This document shows, piece by piece, positions 47,511-57,924 of a stretch of 64,000 nucleotides of DNA; position 1 is the first letter of the stretch; the number at the start of each line of letters is the position of its first letter. Location: NCBI GenBank assembly GCA_038025085.1, contig CM076146.1:11346001-11410000 (forward strand). Direction: 5' to 3'. The notes under the pieces are model-generated. The model ran no database searches, was not told where the DNA came from, and worked only from the letters and a program-made list of their open reading frames with translations. Both the position numbers and the translations under genes were made by a program. Source of the stretch: Tetragonia tetragonoides. Its lineage: Eukaryota > Streptophyta > Magnoliopsida > Caryophyllales > Aizoaceae.

Positions 47511-48428
47511 AGAAAAAACCGGAAATGGATACATGAGTAATGAAGTAAAAAAAAATTATGGATTGTAGAACAAAAAAAGATTTTAGGATAGGAATTTATG
47601 AATTGTAAAGCAAAAAAAAAAAATTTGGAGAGGAATTTATGAATTTTAGAGCAAAAAATGAATTTAGGAGAGAGAAAGGGTAATCTGAAAATTGTGCAAA
47701 AACATATCAAATTTGGTCTCATTTTATAGAGGGTGTAAAAATATAGCCGTTGATATTTTTTTTTTATTTATTTATTTTTTTTTTAGTTATAGCCGTTGCA
47801 AAATTTGCAACGGCTCTTTTATTTGAGCCAACAGTTGGCTGACAAGTGGCGCCCCAGAATTGGCTGGGCTGACGCGCACTGTCAGTCAGCACGTGCAATT
47901 TTTTTATGGCTCAGATTTGCTTCAAACGACGCCGTTTTGCATGGAATTGAAGGGAAAAAAAATTAAAGAGGCGCGGCCCACTTGCCACGCGTCAGCATCT
48001 ATGCCCGGGACCACGAATGAGCTGGGATCGTTTTTGTCCTCCAAAACGATCCCAGATCATTTTCTCTCTCCTATTTTTTTCCCCATTAACCCATTTGGGA
48101 TTATTGATAAACCCAAATTTTGGGATCATAGCACTCTCTCTCCTCTCATGAACCCATTTGGAATCATTGTTATTCATGCTCTGAGAGGAAAGGCGTTGGG
48201 GCTTTTTCTTTTCTTTTTTCTTTTTTCTCTTTGTCAAAAGACGGGGGGTGAAATGATTAAAACTCTGGATAAACTCTGATGATTAAATATAAAAGAAATA
48301 AAAATCTATTTATAAATAAAAGAAATAAAAAAAAGGTAAAAAGATGGAAAACGATGTTCATGTTCACCGAGGTAGAGCAATAGAGCTATTATATACGGAT
48401 ATACCATATACCCCTAAATAGAGCTACT
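47511..48428. other. Harbinger flank and intergenic
   Basis: This holds a short hairpin (gggatcgttttt against aaaacgatccc at 48026-48052) and T-rich tracts. No gene. Confidence 0.4.
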
Positions 48429-48446
48429 AAGTATACATTTTCTCAT

Positions 48447-49005
48447 ACGAAGCTAAGATAATTAGAATTATTTCTCTCCCTCTCACCTTCCTCTCAAAAA
48501 AACCCTAACCCCCTTTTGGTTTAGGGGCTGCCATTAGCGATTCTTTGCTAATGGTAAGCTCCAATTCTTTTTGTTTCATTGTTTTGTTCTGTTATCTAGT
48601 TTTATAATGTCCAATAATATCCGTCTCTCCATCTGTGAGGGTTAGTTTTTCCGGTGTCCCATTCGTTGGGTTCGGTTGTCTCTCACTTTTTGAGAGTATT
48701 GTTAGTTTTTCGTTTTGTCATTCGTATGGTACTTTGGCGGATCTATTTTATCAAGAGGTGGTCTAGTATGTCGGATCAAAGCATTCAAAGCTATAGCAAA
48801 GTCTTCCACGAAGAGGCTGTAATATGGAAAATAGCGATTAAATGGAAGCCGATCGGAATTGTTGAATCTCTAGTGCTACATAACTTTTTCATTCGAATGT
48901 ATTCTGATGTTTTAGATCTATCTCTTGTTGAATTCAATCCTTCTTGTAAGTGCAGTATGACTTTCAATTAATGGAATTTATGTTCCCCTCAAAAAAAAAA
49001 AAAAA
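48447..49005 (+). mobile_element. Polyadenylated retroposon, about 560 bp, with 16-18 bp target duplication
   Basis: The sequence aagtatacattttctcat at 48429-48446 recurs directly after a run of 17 A at 49008-49023 (with the aa supplied by the tail). The body between them ends in ttatgttcccctc plus the A-run. It begins with a CT-rich leader-like region. A short plus frame (48654-48968) has no known domain. It is a non-autonomous LINE derivative or an inserted transcript copy; it is not a tRNA-type SINE as far as I can see. Confidence 0.78.
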
Positions 49006-49049
49006 AAGTATACATTTTCTCATTAAATTTTTTTTTCAACAAAAAATTA

Positions 49050-50980
49050 TTTTTTTTTTTGAACAAGCAAGAAATACCAAGTTAATCCTTTTAAAGAATT
49101 AACCTACCCCGTCTCTAACCAACAAATTGGTTAGCTCTTGATCGAAAAAAGATGACCAAGATAGATGAGAAGGACAAAGGTGTCCCCAATTAGCCATAAA
49201 ATCAGCTACATAATTTGCTTCTCGAAAGATATGAAGTACTTCAAGGTCTTCAACCTTGTCAAAAAAGTTGAGGTCTTTTTTGGTGTCAATAACAATATTC
49301 TCTATTTCCCAGGGAATGTGTCGTTCACCCCGGATTGACTTAATGACCGTGAGGTTATCTCCTTCAATAGTAATTTTTTAAATCCTAACTTCTTAGCTTC
49401 GTAAACACCTTCTCTAAGACCAATTGCATCCGCTATTAAAATAGAGCTCACCCCACATGACCTTGCTCCAAGTGAAATAACTTCACCGTCTCTATCCCGA
49501 ATACTAAATCCAGCTGCAGCTAAACCATTATCTTTTTTCGATGCATCAAAATCAAGTTTGACATAATGAGATCGAGGAGGCTCCCAAAAAACATTTTGTC
49601 TTGGCTTTTTCCTTGTCTTACTATTGATTACTGCCCCTCTGGTATCAAAATCGACATCAAGGTGCAAGACTTGGTTCCATTCTTCTGAACTTCTCTTGAC
49701 CGTTAAAGCTATTTGAGACGGTTTTGTGATTAAATTATCAAAGCAAATCTTATTTCTCACGAACAAGAAAATCCACCAAGAAAATATAAGAAGGAAGAAC
49801 TTCTGTTCCAATAAGTTCTTATGGAGAAAGTTGAACTTACTAACAAACGAACCCGCGGGAACATTTGATAAGGGATAAAAACTCGCATTTGAATTTTGAA
49901 CATCATCCCAAACTTGGAGGAAGGTAGGACATTCAAAAAACAAATGTATCTTATCTTATGAGTGATGATTGCAAAAAACACATTCTTGCGGAAGAAAAAC
50001 CTTGCTTTGTTGTAGTCTTTGCTTAGTAGGGAGTCCATCCAAGCATATTTTCCAAAGAAAAAATTTTATTTTGTTAGGCAATTGCAAATTCCACAACCAA
50101 CTAAATTCACATTTCTCTTTAAAATGATCCTCCAAATCTTGAGCTAACCAAGTAGCAGACTTGTACGAGAAAATTCCATCCCTTGAGAAACCCTAATAGA
50201 GCTTATCAATACCTAAATTAAATGGAATAGGAATGCTAACAAGAATATTAACTACTTCATTAGGAAGGATTCTACCAAGTAATTCATTTTCCCAATCCTT
50301 GGATTCTGTAAAGAACATATTAACAGGGATACTTAAATCAAATAAAGGATCGTCTGAATCAGGGTTGTGAAATAACTCTTGAAGGGGATTATGCATAGCC
50401 CAATTATCCTTCCAAAAATTAATTAAGCTACCATCATCAACTTGCCATCTATGACCTCTAAAAAAAAGTTTCTCTGACGTTCATTAAATTACTCCATTGT
50501 CAATATAACTTTTTACCCTTAGTATACTGAGATAAATCCTTATCCTTAAGATATTTTTTCTTAACCAGACTAACCCATAAATTATTTGGTTCTGTCTGAA
50601 TTTTCCACAACAACTTCATTTGCATAGCCTTGTTAATTGCTTCCGATTTTCTAAGGCCTAACCCACCCAAATTCTTAGGTCTACAAATCTTATCCCATCC
50701 AATAAGGTTAGGGACTCTTGAATCTGGATTTTTATTCCAGAAAAAATAACGATTTATTTTATCTAACTTGGAAAGTGTCTGCGACGGGAGAGTAAAACTC
50801 TGCATTGTATAAATAGGCGTAGCAGACAAATTAGCTTGAATTAAAGTAGCTCTTCCTGCTTGTGAGAGCGAATTTGCTTTCCACTTACTAAGATGGCTAG
50901 ATGTCTGATCAACCACATTATTGAAAGTGTTAGCATTGACTCTGTTGGTTATAATAGGACAACCTAGATATTTGTCTAAA
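49050..50980 (-). mobile_element. 5'-truncated LINE with target duplication
   Basis: The minus-strand RT C-terminal part (LSKWKANSLSQAGRATLIQA, then YFFWNKNPDSRVP and KNLGGLGLR; about 50500-50970) is followed by a zf-RVT relic and an RNase H domain (VKLDFDASKKDNGLAAAGFS; 49300-49560). The 3' end has an A-run (49051-49060). TTTCAACAAAAAATT occurs on both sides (49034-49048 and 50981-50995). Truncation on the 5' side is within RT (YLGCPI). Frames are broken in several places. Confidence 0.88.
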
Positions 50981-51081
50981 TTTCAACAAAAAATTGTTTA
51001 AAACGGTGTCATTGTAACTTTTAGGGGCAAATTTTCCTTCAAATGGGTAATACAAAAAATACGAATTTCCATTCAGAAATA

Positions 51082-51328
51082 GGGTGCGTTTGTTAGAGCT
51101 GAACTTACCAGAACTGAACTGAATTCAACATTACTAAACTGGACACTACTGAACTGAATTAGACACAACTGAACTGAATTGAACACAACTTGATATGTGA
51201 GACAAAAAGTATGTTTCTAAACTTAGCACCACTGAACTGAACTGAACATCATTTAAATGAATTTGAAATCACTGAATTGACACCTGAACTGAACTGAACT
51301 GAACGTGTAAGTTCTAACAAACGCACCC
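51082..51328. mobile_element. MITE, 247 bp, GGGTGCGTTTGTTAGA ends
   Basis: The ends are a perfect 16-bp inverted repeat (GGGTGCGTTTGTTAGA and TCTAACAAACGCACCC), flanked by ATA on both sides (51079-51081, 51329-51331). The interior is built of gaactgaact-type words. End sequence and a 3-bp AT-rich duplication suit PIF/Harbinger-type MITEs. Confidence 0.9.
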
Positions 51329-51334
51329 ATAGTC

Positions 51335-51560
51335 GTTCAAGAATTGTAATGAATTAGAGTCGATTGGACATAATTGAACTGAACTGAAATGAAATGATCA
51401 CCTAACTGAATTGAAGCAAGCCCATTTTTTATGTATTTGAGACAAAATGTATGTTTCTGAACAGAACAATAGTAAACTGAACTGAATTGAACATTATTGA
51501 ACTGACACGAAAACTGAATTGAACATTATTCAACTGACACGAGACCATTGCGGCAAGCTA
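51335..51560. mobile_element. Degenerate second copy of the same MITE family
   Basis: The words tgaactgaact, gagacaaaatgtatgtttctga and actgacacgaa closely follow the interior of 51082-51328, but the GGGTGCG ends are missing. Confidence 0.6.
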
Positions 51561-51685
51561 TAAGGAGTACACCATGTCTTTGACAGACATGAGCCACCAA
51601 AGATCTCTTGAATAGTCCTCGCTCGTAGTTAAATTTCAAACCTCCTAATCAGACAACAAGATTTATAGATCGACCTCACACACTA

Positions 51686-52455
51686 GGCCCCGTTCGGGGT
51701 GGTTGTGAGTTTTTAGTTTTTGGTTTTCAAATATAATTTTCAGCTCAAACCTGTTCGGCAAACGCTTGAAGATGTTGCAACTTTCTTGACTTTTCGCAAC
51801 TCAACACCATCTTTTAACAACGACAAAAAGTGGTTTTCATTGTCATGTTTCCAGTTTTAAAAGATATCCCGATGCCACGGTTGATATCCCCCTGCCCTGC
51901 GATGGTCACAAAACCCTTGCTTCTTTCATTAACTTGCCCTTCCACCATTGAAGAATTGCTTGAGCTTCAATTTCTCTCTCCTATTTCTTTGCTCGGGCTT
52001 AATTTTCTCTCTCCTGTTTTATTTCTTTTTCCCCAAATACAGTAGCCTTTCTATCTCGCTAAATGAAGGAGGAGAGAGAGAGTGGGACAAATGGAATGTT
52101 TGAATTCAGATCTGGGACTGTCATTAAAGTGTTTTTTGAGCTTAAGAAATGCAATTGTTCATTTCAGAGGAGAGAGAAAGAGACATGATGTGCCATTAAG
52201 ATAGGAGAGAGAAAATGAGAGAGAGACAAAGGAGAGGCAGGGGTCAGGACATTAGAGAGGAGAGAGAAAATTAGAACGGGAAGTAGATGTAACTGGTAAA
52301 GTGGTCAGTCACTAGACTTTTTCTCTTTTTTTCCTTTTCTTTTTTTTTCATTTTTATTGTTATTACAAATTGATAAAAACGAGAAACTAGAAACTAAAAC
52401 CAGTTTTAGTTTTTAAACTTTTCAAAACATAAAATTTAAAACCTTGCCGAACGGG
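51686..52455. mobile_element. GGCCCCGTTCGG-type MITE, 770 bp
   Basis: The first 19 bases (GGCCCCGTTCGGGGTGGTT) are identical to the MITE in K4. The right end reads accttgccgaacggg, the complement of the expected end but lacking its last three bases. The empty site is seen at 59352-59376: cctcacacagtaattgttttg there corresponds to cctcacacacta, MITE, aattgttttg here. Confidence 0.85.
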
Positions 52456-52740
52456 AATTGTTTTGTTTTTTCTGTTCTTGTAGGAGAACGAAGAACAAGA
52501 AAAGCAGAAACTATTTTGAGCATGCTATTCTTTGTTTGCCTACAATTGGATAGATAGCAATATAAATGAATTTTACCCTCTGCCCAACCAAGTGTCTTAT
52601 GTTTTCCGTCACATGTTGTCATTCAGGTCTAGAGTTACTCTTTATGTTTTAGTGAGCATGCTATTACTGTGCTTAATTAAACACAATTGAAGTGAGGGTT
52701 AATAATGTTTCCAAAGAATGAACTTCACCTGATATATACG
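52456..52740 (-). repeat. Copy of the K4 ectodomain tail and adjoining intron
   Basis: This matches 59360-59680 (agaacaagaaaagcagaaa; gagcatgctattctttgtttg; caattgaagtgagggttaat; tgaacttcacctgat). It is a displaced fragment of a kinase unit, with the right edge at the end of the ectodomain exon. Confidence 0.75.
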
Positions 52741-52805
52741 TACGGTGAACATCACCTGATGTATAGCAGGGACTGAGAGGGAGCTCCAGGAGGCAGATAG
52801 TACTA
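52741..52805 (-). pseudogene. Small F-box gene fragment joined to the kinase-unit fragment
   Basis: tatagcagggactgagagggagctccagg with gcagatagtact corresponds to the part of F1/F2 around HTICHLELPPSPCYT. It directly abuts the ectodomain-tail copy. Confidence 0.65.
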
Positions 52806-53289
52806 TAAGTTGTAATAAGCCAACAAACATACAATGGGCAAAATTTTCTTCTAAGATAAAATTTTTCATGTTATCTAGAAAAACATAGCAGACGATACAA
52901 CCTCAAGAATGCTCAATGTTACACTGTTGGACTATAACAACATACAAGCATACATATTCCTCACCCTACCACCAACAAATAGATTCTTAATGGACGAGCA
53001 AAAAAAAAACAAATAGATTCTTAATGCCAAAAGTCTGGAACAATCACATACCACAACAACCGACATGCTTACTACAGAAATTCTGCAATTATTACATAAC
53101 TTAAGCGAAATTCACAGCAAACTACATTACTAGCACACAAAGGATATAGGAACTACAGTACTGTAAAAAGAGAGCTGCTTAATCTGAACGATTATATTCA
53201 TTATAACAACTCAAAGACATGGATTCAAAACTAGTACTCATTACTTACAAAAGAGTGCATGAAATTATTAAAGACATGATATGCCGAGA
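52806..53289 (-). repeat. Conserved 3' flank of F4
   Basis: Same family as the other F-box 3' flanks, closest to the F3 flank (ttcttctaagataaaattt; gctcaatgttacactgttgga against gcttaaagttacactgttaga at 34550-34570). Confidence 0.6.
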
Positions 53290-54633
53290 TTGGTGAATCA
53301 CGAAGCAAGGACTCGAGCCACATAGCAGGCGATGAACTAGAATTAGTCATACATAAATGAAACATGGTAACTGCAGCCCTCGACTTCCCCAGTTGCTAGA
53401 TTGTAAATCCCACTATCTTTGCCCCCACTATTATATCTAGCTGCTGTTCCATAATAGTTCCCTATAATCATGGGTATAATAAACGCAATTAGGCTTACAG
53501 CCATGGGAGGGAGATGCCTTGACAGAGAAGGAAGAGTTAGCCCCCAGAAAAACTGATCTACCGTGTAAGGTGTGCATTTCCCTGGCATCTCCATTCTCCA
53601 CATTCACATCAAAAACCAGGAATAATATAGTCTGGTAGTTGTCATCTATCACACTCATCACCCTGCAAAGAAGCAACAATTGGCCCATTGATTCTACCAA
53701 ATAGAAAAGCTTTAATACTGGAGGGAGATAAATTCTAACTTCGTTGTAACTAGGGGACGCGAAGAGCACCCCCTGTTCTGCAAATCCTGCAACCAGGCGA
53801 GGAAGAGATTGGGCAGGTCTGAAAGCTAAAAGATTGCCTTCATAATCAACAGCATAAAATTCTCCGCGTTAAAAAGTGATTTCGCTGCAAAGATAAAGGA
53901 AAGGCCAACCATTACTGTTGTTGAGAGTCCTCAACTGAACCCAGCTATCATCACCTTTCTTCCAGGATACCAAAATTTCTTTCTTAAGAGAGAGATTTAA
54001 AAAAGGTTCCTTCAAAATAAGAGCTACAGAATAATCATCATCATTATCTGGGTTGGAGGACAAGATAAATTTCTCAAAGAGCCTCATAAAATGAGTAAAG
54101 GGCACAACTCTTTGCATGGTTCTGCTATAGATTTCAAGTGCTGGGAGTTGTATTTGGGCTCCAGAAAAGGGGTTCAGGAGAGAGAGAGTCAGATCCCGCG
54201 TGGCCTCCTCAGTAAGAGAAAGCAGCCATCCACGCGAAGATAAGATACGTTGTTCTTGTTGATGTTGATATACTCCTATACAGCAGCAGGGACTGGAAGG
54301 GAGCTCCAGGTGGCAGATTGTATGGTGGCAGATACTGTACATGATCAGACGGGGGTGGTTGTTTGGTGACGGTGAGATATCAATATCATGGTCATGATCA
54401 AGAGGGTGATCAGGTACCATGAACAATGGCAGCTCATGACGGTGGTTGTGGGGCAAAGCCCATGACGACCATTGTAGCAACTTGGTGGGGACGCAGGCAC
54501 GGAATTTTGCCTCTTTGCCAGCTGATCTCCAACGAGTGCAGACACCACAGAAGGACATGAAATCCTCATGAAATTCGAGAAGTTCAAGAATCTTAACGGC
54601 CACATCAATTGGTATATCGCCCCAGTTAGTCAT
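53290..54633 (-). pseudogene. DUF295 F-box gene F4, pseudogene
   Basis: Starting from the shared ATG (MTNWGDIPIDVAVKILELL) the frame is open for 254 codons through the F-box and the SWKKGDDSWVQL motif. It then meets a TAA at 53869-53871, where all relatives have the Tyr codon of ITFYxGEFYAVD. The same frame continues open to about 53460 (LFYLVESMGQLLLLCRVM; KASPSHGCKPNCVYYTHDYR). There a 2-bp deletion after THDYR shifts it, and a further shift follows EGCSYH. It keeps the SSRGWLLSLT motif lost in F3. Apart from this it is the closest relative of F3, including 5' and 3' flanks. Confidence 0.9.
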
Positions 54634-55330
54634 CTTCTAGAACTGTAACTAAGAAACAAAGAGAGTTCTTGGATGAGTTAGCTTTAAAAGCAAAAAAAAA
54701 AAAAAAAGGATCAAAGAGAAAGAGATCTCAAACGGGTTGACTTCTTAAGCACATGAGGAAAGTTCGGCCTAACATGTTTTGAGTCAATACTTAGTATTTT
54801 AATTTTTTTCACATTGATTTTTTTATATTTTTCTGGATGTGGTCTCAGGATATAGTTTGGGCATTGAACATAGAATTGGGATATGCTGTCATCGGTAAAC
54901 ATTGTGGGATGTTGCTAAGCAAGATACACTATGGGTGATTGATATCTGTTCAAGAATAACATCCATTTAAGATCATGTGTTCATGTCCCTATGGCGTTGG
55001 TCGAAGTTATACAAGCTCGGAGCAACATCTCAGACCTGCGTTACCAGTTTGGAAATGGCAATTGTGTGATGCACTCACTGGGTGATTACTGTACGGTCTG
55101 TACTTCCAAGCACACACCTTTCTTGCAGATACTGAATTTGTTTTCAGGTTTGCTAAACCTACTATGTTCTTTGTTTCTAGACAAAGTTTTAAATCAGGGC
55201 TAGTTGCTCATGGAAGATTGTTTACAATGGTTATATTGTGAAGCTCCAGCCTGAAGTTAGCCTTACATGTTTGTTTGCCTTCTGGAAAATGACCATGTGT
55301 TTGATGGTTGTGCTTTCTCAGATAAGATCA
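54634..55330 (-). repeat. Conserved 5' flank of F4
   Basis: This aligns with 36346-37110. An A-run at 54693-54707 and the word tcaaacgggttgacttctta are shared with F3. It presumably contains the F4 promoter. Confidence 0.55.
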
Positions 55331-55480
55331 TGAACATCAACATTATCCCAGTGCTTCAAAAGAGGCGGCGGGTAGGGTAGGGGGGTCGGTTGTATGCAGC
55401 CTTACCCCTGTGAGAATCTCATAGAGAGCATGTTTTCGTTTGACCCGAAATCTAAGTGCGACGACGATCGGCAACTTCAC
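55331..55480. mobile_element. Au-SINE-like fragment
   Basis: gtcggttgtatgcagccttacccctg is close to the conserved 3' part of the plant Au SINE (TTGTACGCAGCCTTACCCTG). Shorter relatives occur near 10000, 11700 and 30030. The tRNA-like head is not recognisable. Confidence 0.45.
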
Positions 55481-56281
55481 AATAAATAAGAGGTGCCAAC
55501 AGTTTTACGAGCCATTTTACTTTAGTCTATTATATTCCGAAGCCAAAAAGTAGTGAAGCTTTTGGGCTCCATTAGAAATGGTGGCCAGTCTGTTTCAGAT
55601 AATATCATTTCTTATAAGCCAAAATCATGAATGTATCATTGGACTATTCTTCCTTATCAGACTACCTCTAGTCTTTAAACACTCCTTGTCCAGACCAAAA
55701 AATCAAAACAAAAACAGAATAGATTAAGTGAAGCTTATACTCTCAACATGAAACTGAAGTTTTTTAAAACTCATTTTGTAATTCTCTTTTGGTTGTTTAT
55801 ACAGCAGACTTTAGACTACAAACCTATTCCAGAGTTTGTAAAGTAAATGTTCTGGCTTTTTACGCTGTTGCACCCAAAAAACAAGAAGAGAGAAGTGTTC
55901 GCTTTTAAGCAGTACAAACTACAAAGTAGTACTTGCAGTCTATTCCGAGACTGAGAAACAAGCAGCAAGTGTAAATGCTACAATTGAAAGACAATAGTAT
56001 AGGTTCCACAATTTAATTTGGACATCAAAAATCCCAATGCATTTGAACGTCTAGTCCTTTTTCTAGTACAAGTTCAGAGGGACCAAGGTGAGTAGGAGAA
56101 TTTAACATTAACAAACTCGTAACATTATCATCTATGTCATGAAGATCTCCCCGCCCCCCCCCCCCCCCCCTAAAGGATCGAATTCTCACAAAATAGCTTT
56201 GACTTTATAATCGCTTCATGTTCAATAAACTCAAAAACTGCTTCACGGGCAAAGTGAAAACTAACCTTGGAAAGCTTGATA
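55481..56281 (-). repeat. 3' flank of kinase K4
   Basis: This resembles the K1 flank in part (cattggactattcttc; agtgaagcttata). It holds a poly-C run at 56154-56170 close to the stop codon. There is no coding sequence. Confidence 0.45.
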
Positions 56282-57010
56282 TCATGTTGTTATTGTGGAA
56301 GTATCAAATACTGAACTTGAAGGGGAAAATAAATCTGGCAATAGAGGCATTTCTAGTGATTCAAGAGGCCCCTCTAGCATTTCAACCACTCTAGTCATAG
56401 ATGGCCGTTTTGAGGGATACGTTTGTATGCACCACAAGCTCACTAAAGTCCTCTTTGTCCGTAACTTCTTTTCATCATCATTCATACTCCCATGAAGCGA
56501 AACGTCCTCCCCAACTTCAAGTCGATTGAATATCCATTGCGGAAAGTGCATTTCACTGCTGCACTGAACTTCAGCAGAAATATTCTTCCTACCGCAGACC
56601 ATGTCTAAGACCAGCATCCCGTAGCTATACACATCTGATTTATGGGAAACGCCACCGAAATATCTACAACATACTTCTGGAGCAATGTACCCAATGGTTC
56701 CCCTTGCATTCAACATTGATATTGTATTATCCTTTTGGAGACACAATCTGGCATGGCCAAAATCAGAAATCTTTGGGCAGAATTCTTCATTGAGTAGAAT
56801 ATTATGAGGCTTAATATCAAAGTGCAATATCCGTGTATTACAACCTCGATGTTAGTCAAGTCCCCAAGCAATGCCAACAGCAATAAGGAACAGGGTTTCA
56901 AATGGCAATGATTGGCCACTAGCTGCATCACATACAAACTTCTCAAGAGACCCATTTGGCATGAAATCATAGATAAGAGCTCTTTTCGATCCTTCAATAC
57001 AGAAACCTAA

Positions 57011-57506
57011 GGCCCCGTTCGGGGTGGTTCCAAGTTGCAAGTTTTTAGTTTCCAAAATCAATTTCAAAACAAAAACGTGTTCGGAGAAATTGGGGCTAAA
57101 CTCAGTTTTTTTGTTGATTTGGAAACTGAGCACCGGAATTTCGAACCCGCAAAAAGACGTTTTCTGGTACTCATTTTGAGTTTTGAAAAAATAAACGGTA
57201 AATTAGTACACATTCCGCGCCCGATATTCTATATCCCTAACTCCTCTCACCCTCTCTCACTCCTAATCCCTCTCTCTTTCATCACCCCTATAGCACCTCA
57301 AGAGAAGACTAAGCGGTAGGCGGGACAATAAATGGATACCTATGGGCCCACACTATGACATTTCCCCATCGTCAATCTCTCTTTCTCCTCCTCAATTCCC
57401 CCCTGTTTTGAAACCAAAAAACAAACTACCAAATTCACAACTAAAAACAGGTTTTAGTTGTTAAAATATTCAAATCTCAGAAGTAAAAACCTTGCCGATC
57501 GGGGCC
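57011..57506. mobile_element. GGCCCCGTTCGG-type MITE inside K4 kinase exon, 496 bp
   Basis: The ends are GGCCCCGTTCGGGGTGGTT and AACCTTGCCGATCGGGGCC, an imperfect inverted repeat. TAA duplicates flank it (57008-57010 and 57507-57509). In paralogues K1 (around 6505) and K2 (around 16048) the uninterrupted word aacctaaaagac shows the original site. No coding is seen inside. Confidence 0.96.
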
Positions 57507-57924
57507 TAAAAGAGTGACAATATTGACGTGGTTAGTTCTGCTGATGCTTACAACCTCATTGATAAATTCTTCTCCATTCCCCTTCAACTGCTTCAACACC
57601 TTCACTGCCACAAGATGGCCATCATCCAGTTTTCCTTTGTAAACTATGCCATAACCTCCTTCACCAAGTTTATCTTTCAAGGAATTGGTCATTGTCCTTA
57701 TATCTGCATATGAGTATCTTTTGGGGGCAAGAGATCCATAATTTTTCAGAAATGCCTCCACATTTTGGTTCTCCATTGTTCCTCTAGCCCACAAAATCGA
57801 AGATTTAGCTGTGTGCCTTCTTTTGAAGAATATGAATAAAACAATCACTATCATCATCCCCAGTGCTGAAGCAACTGCGATTAAGAAAGAGAATATCCCT
57901 ACATTAGTCATACATTTGATAATC

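Larger units (their letters stand above)
45591..48180. mobile_element. Candidate PIF/Harbinger-type element, 2.6 kb
   Basis: The word agcatgaataacaatga at 45591-45607 is matched by its complement ending attgttattcatgct at 48166-48180. Between the two lies a Harbinger transposase relic. Target duplications are not clear, so the exact ends are uncertain. The (TA)33 microsatellite is inside. Confidence 0.5.

Noticed and set aside
46792..47511. Plus-strand frames of 90-168 codons
   Set aside because: They are antisense to the Harbinger transposase relic.
51335..51560. Simple gaactga microsatellite
   Set aside because: The order of longer words follows the neighbouring MITE interior, so it is a decayed MITE copy, not a simple repeat.
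57035..57319. Plus-strand frame of 94 codons
   Set aside because: It lies inside the MITE, has no domain, and is not shared with the related element at 51686-52455.
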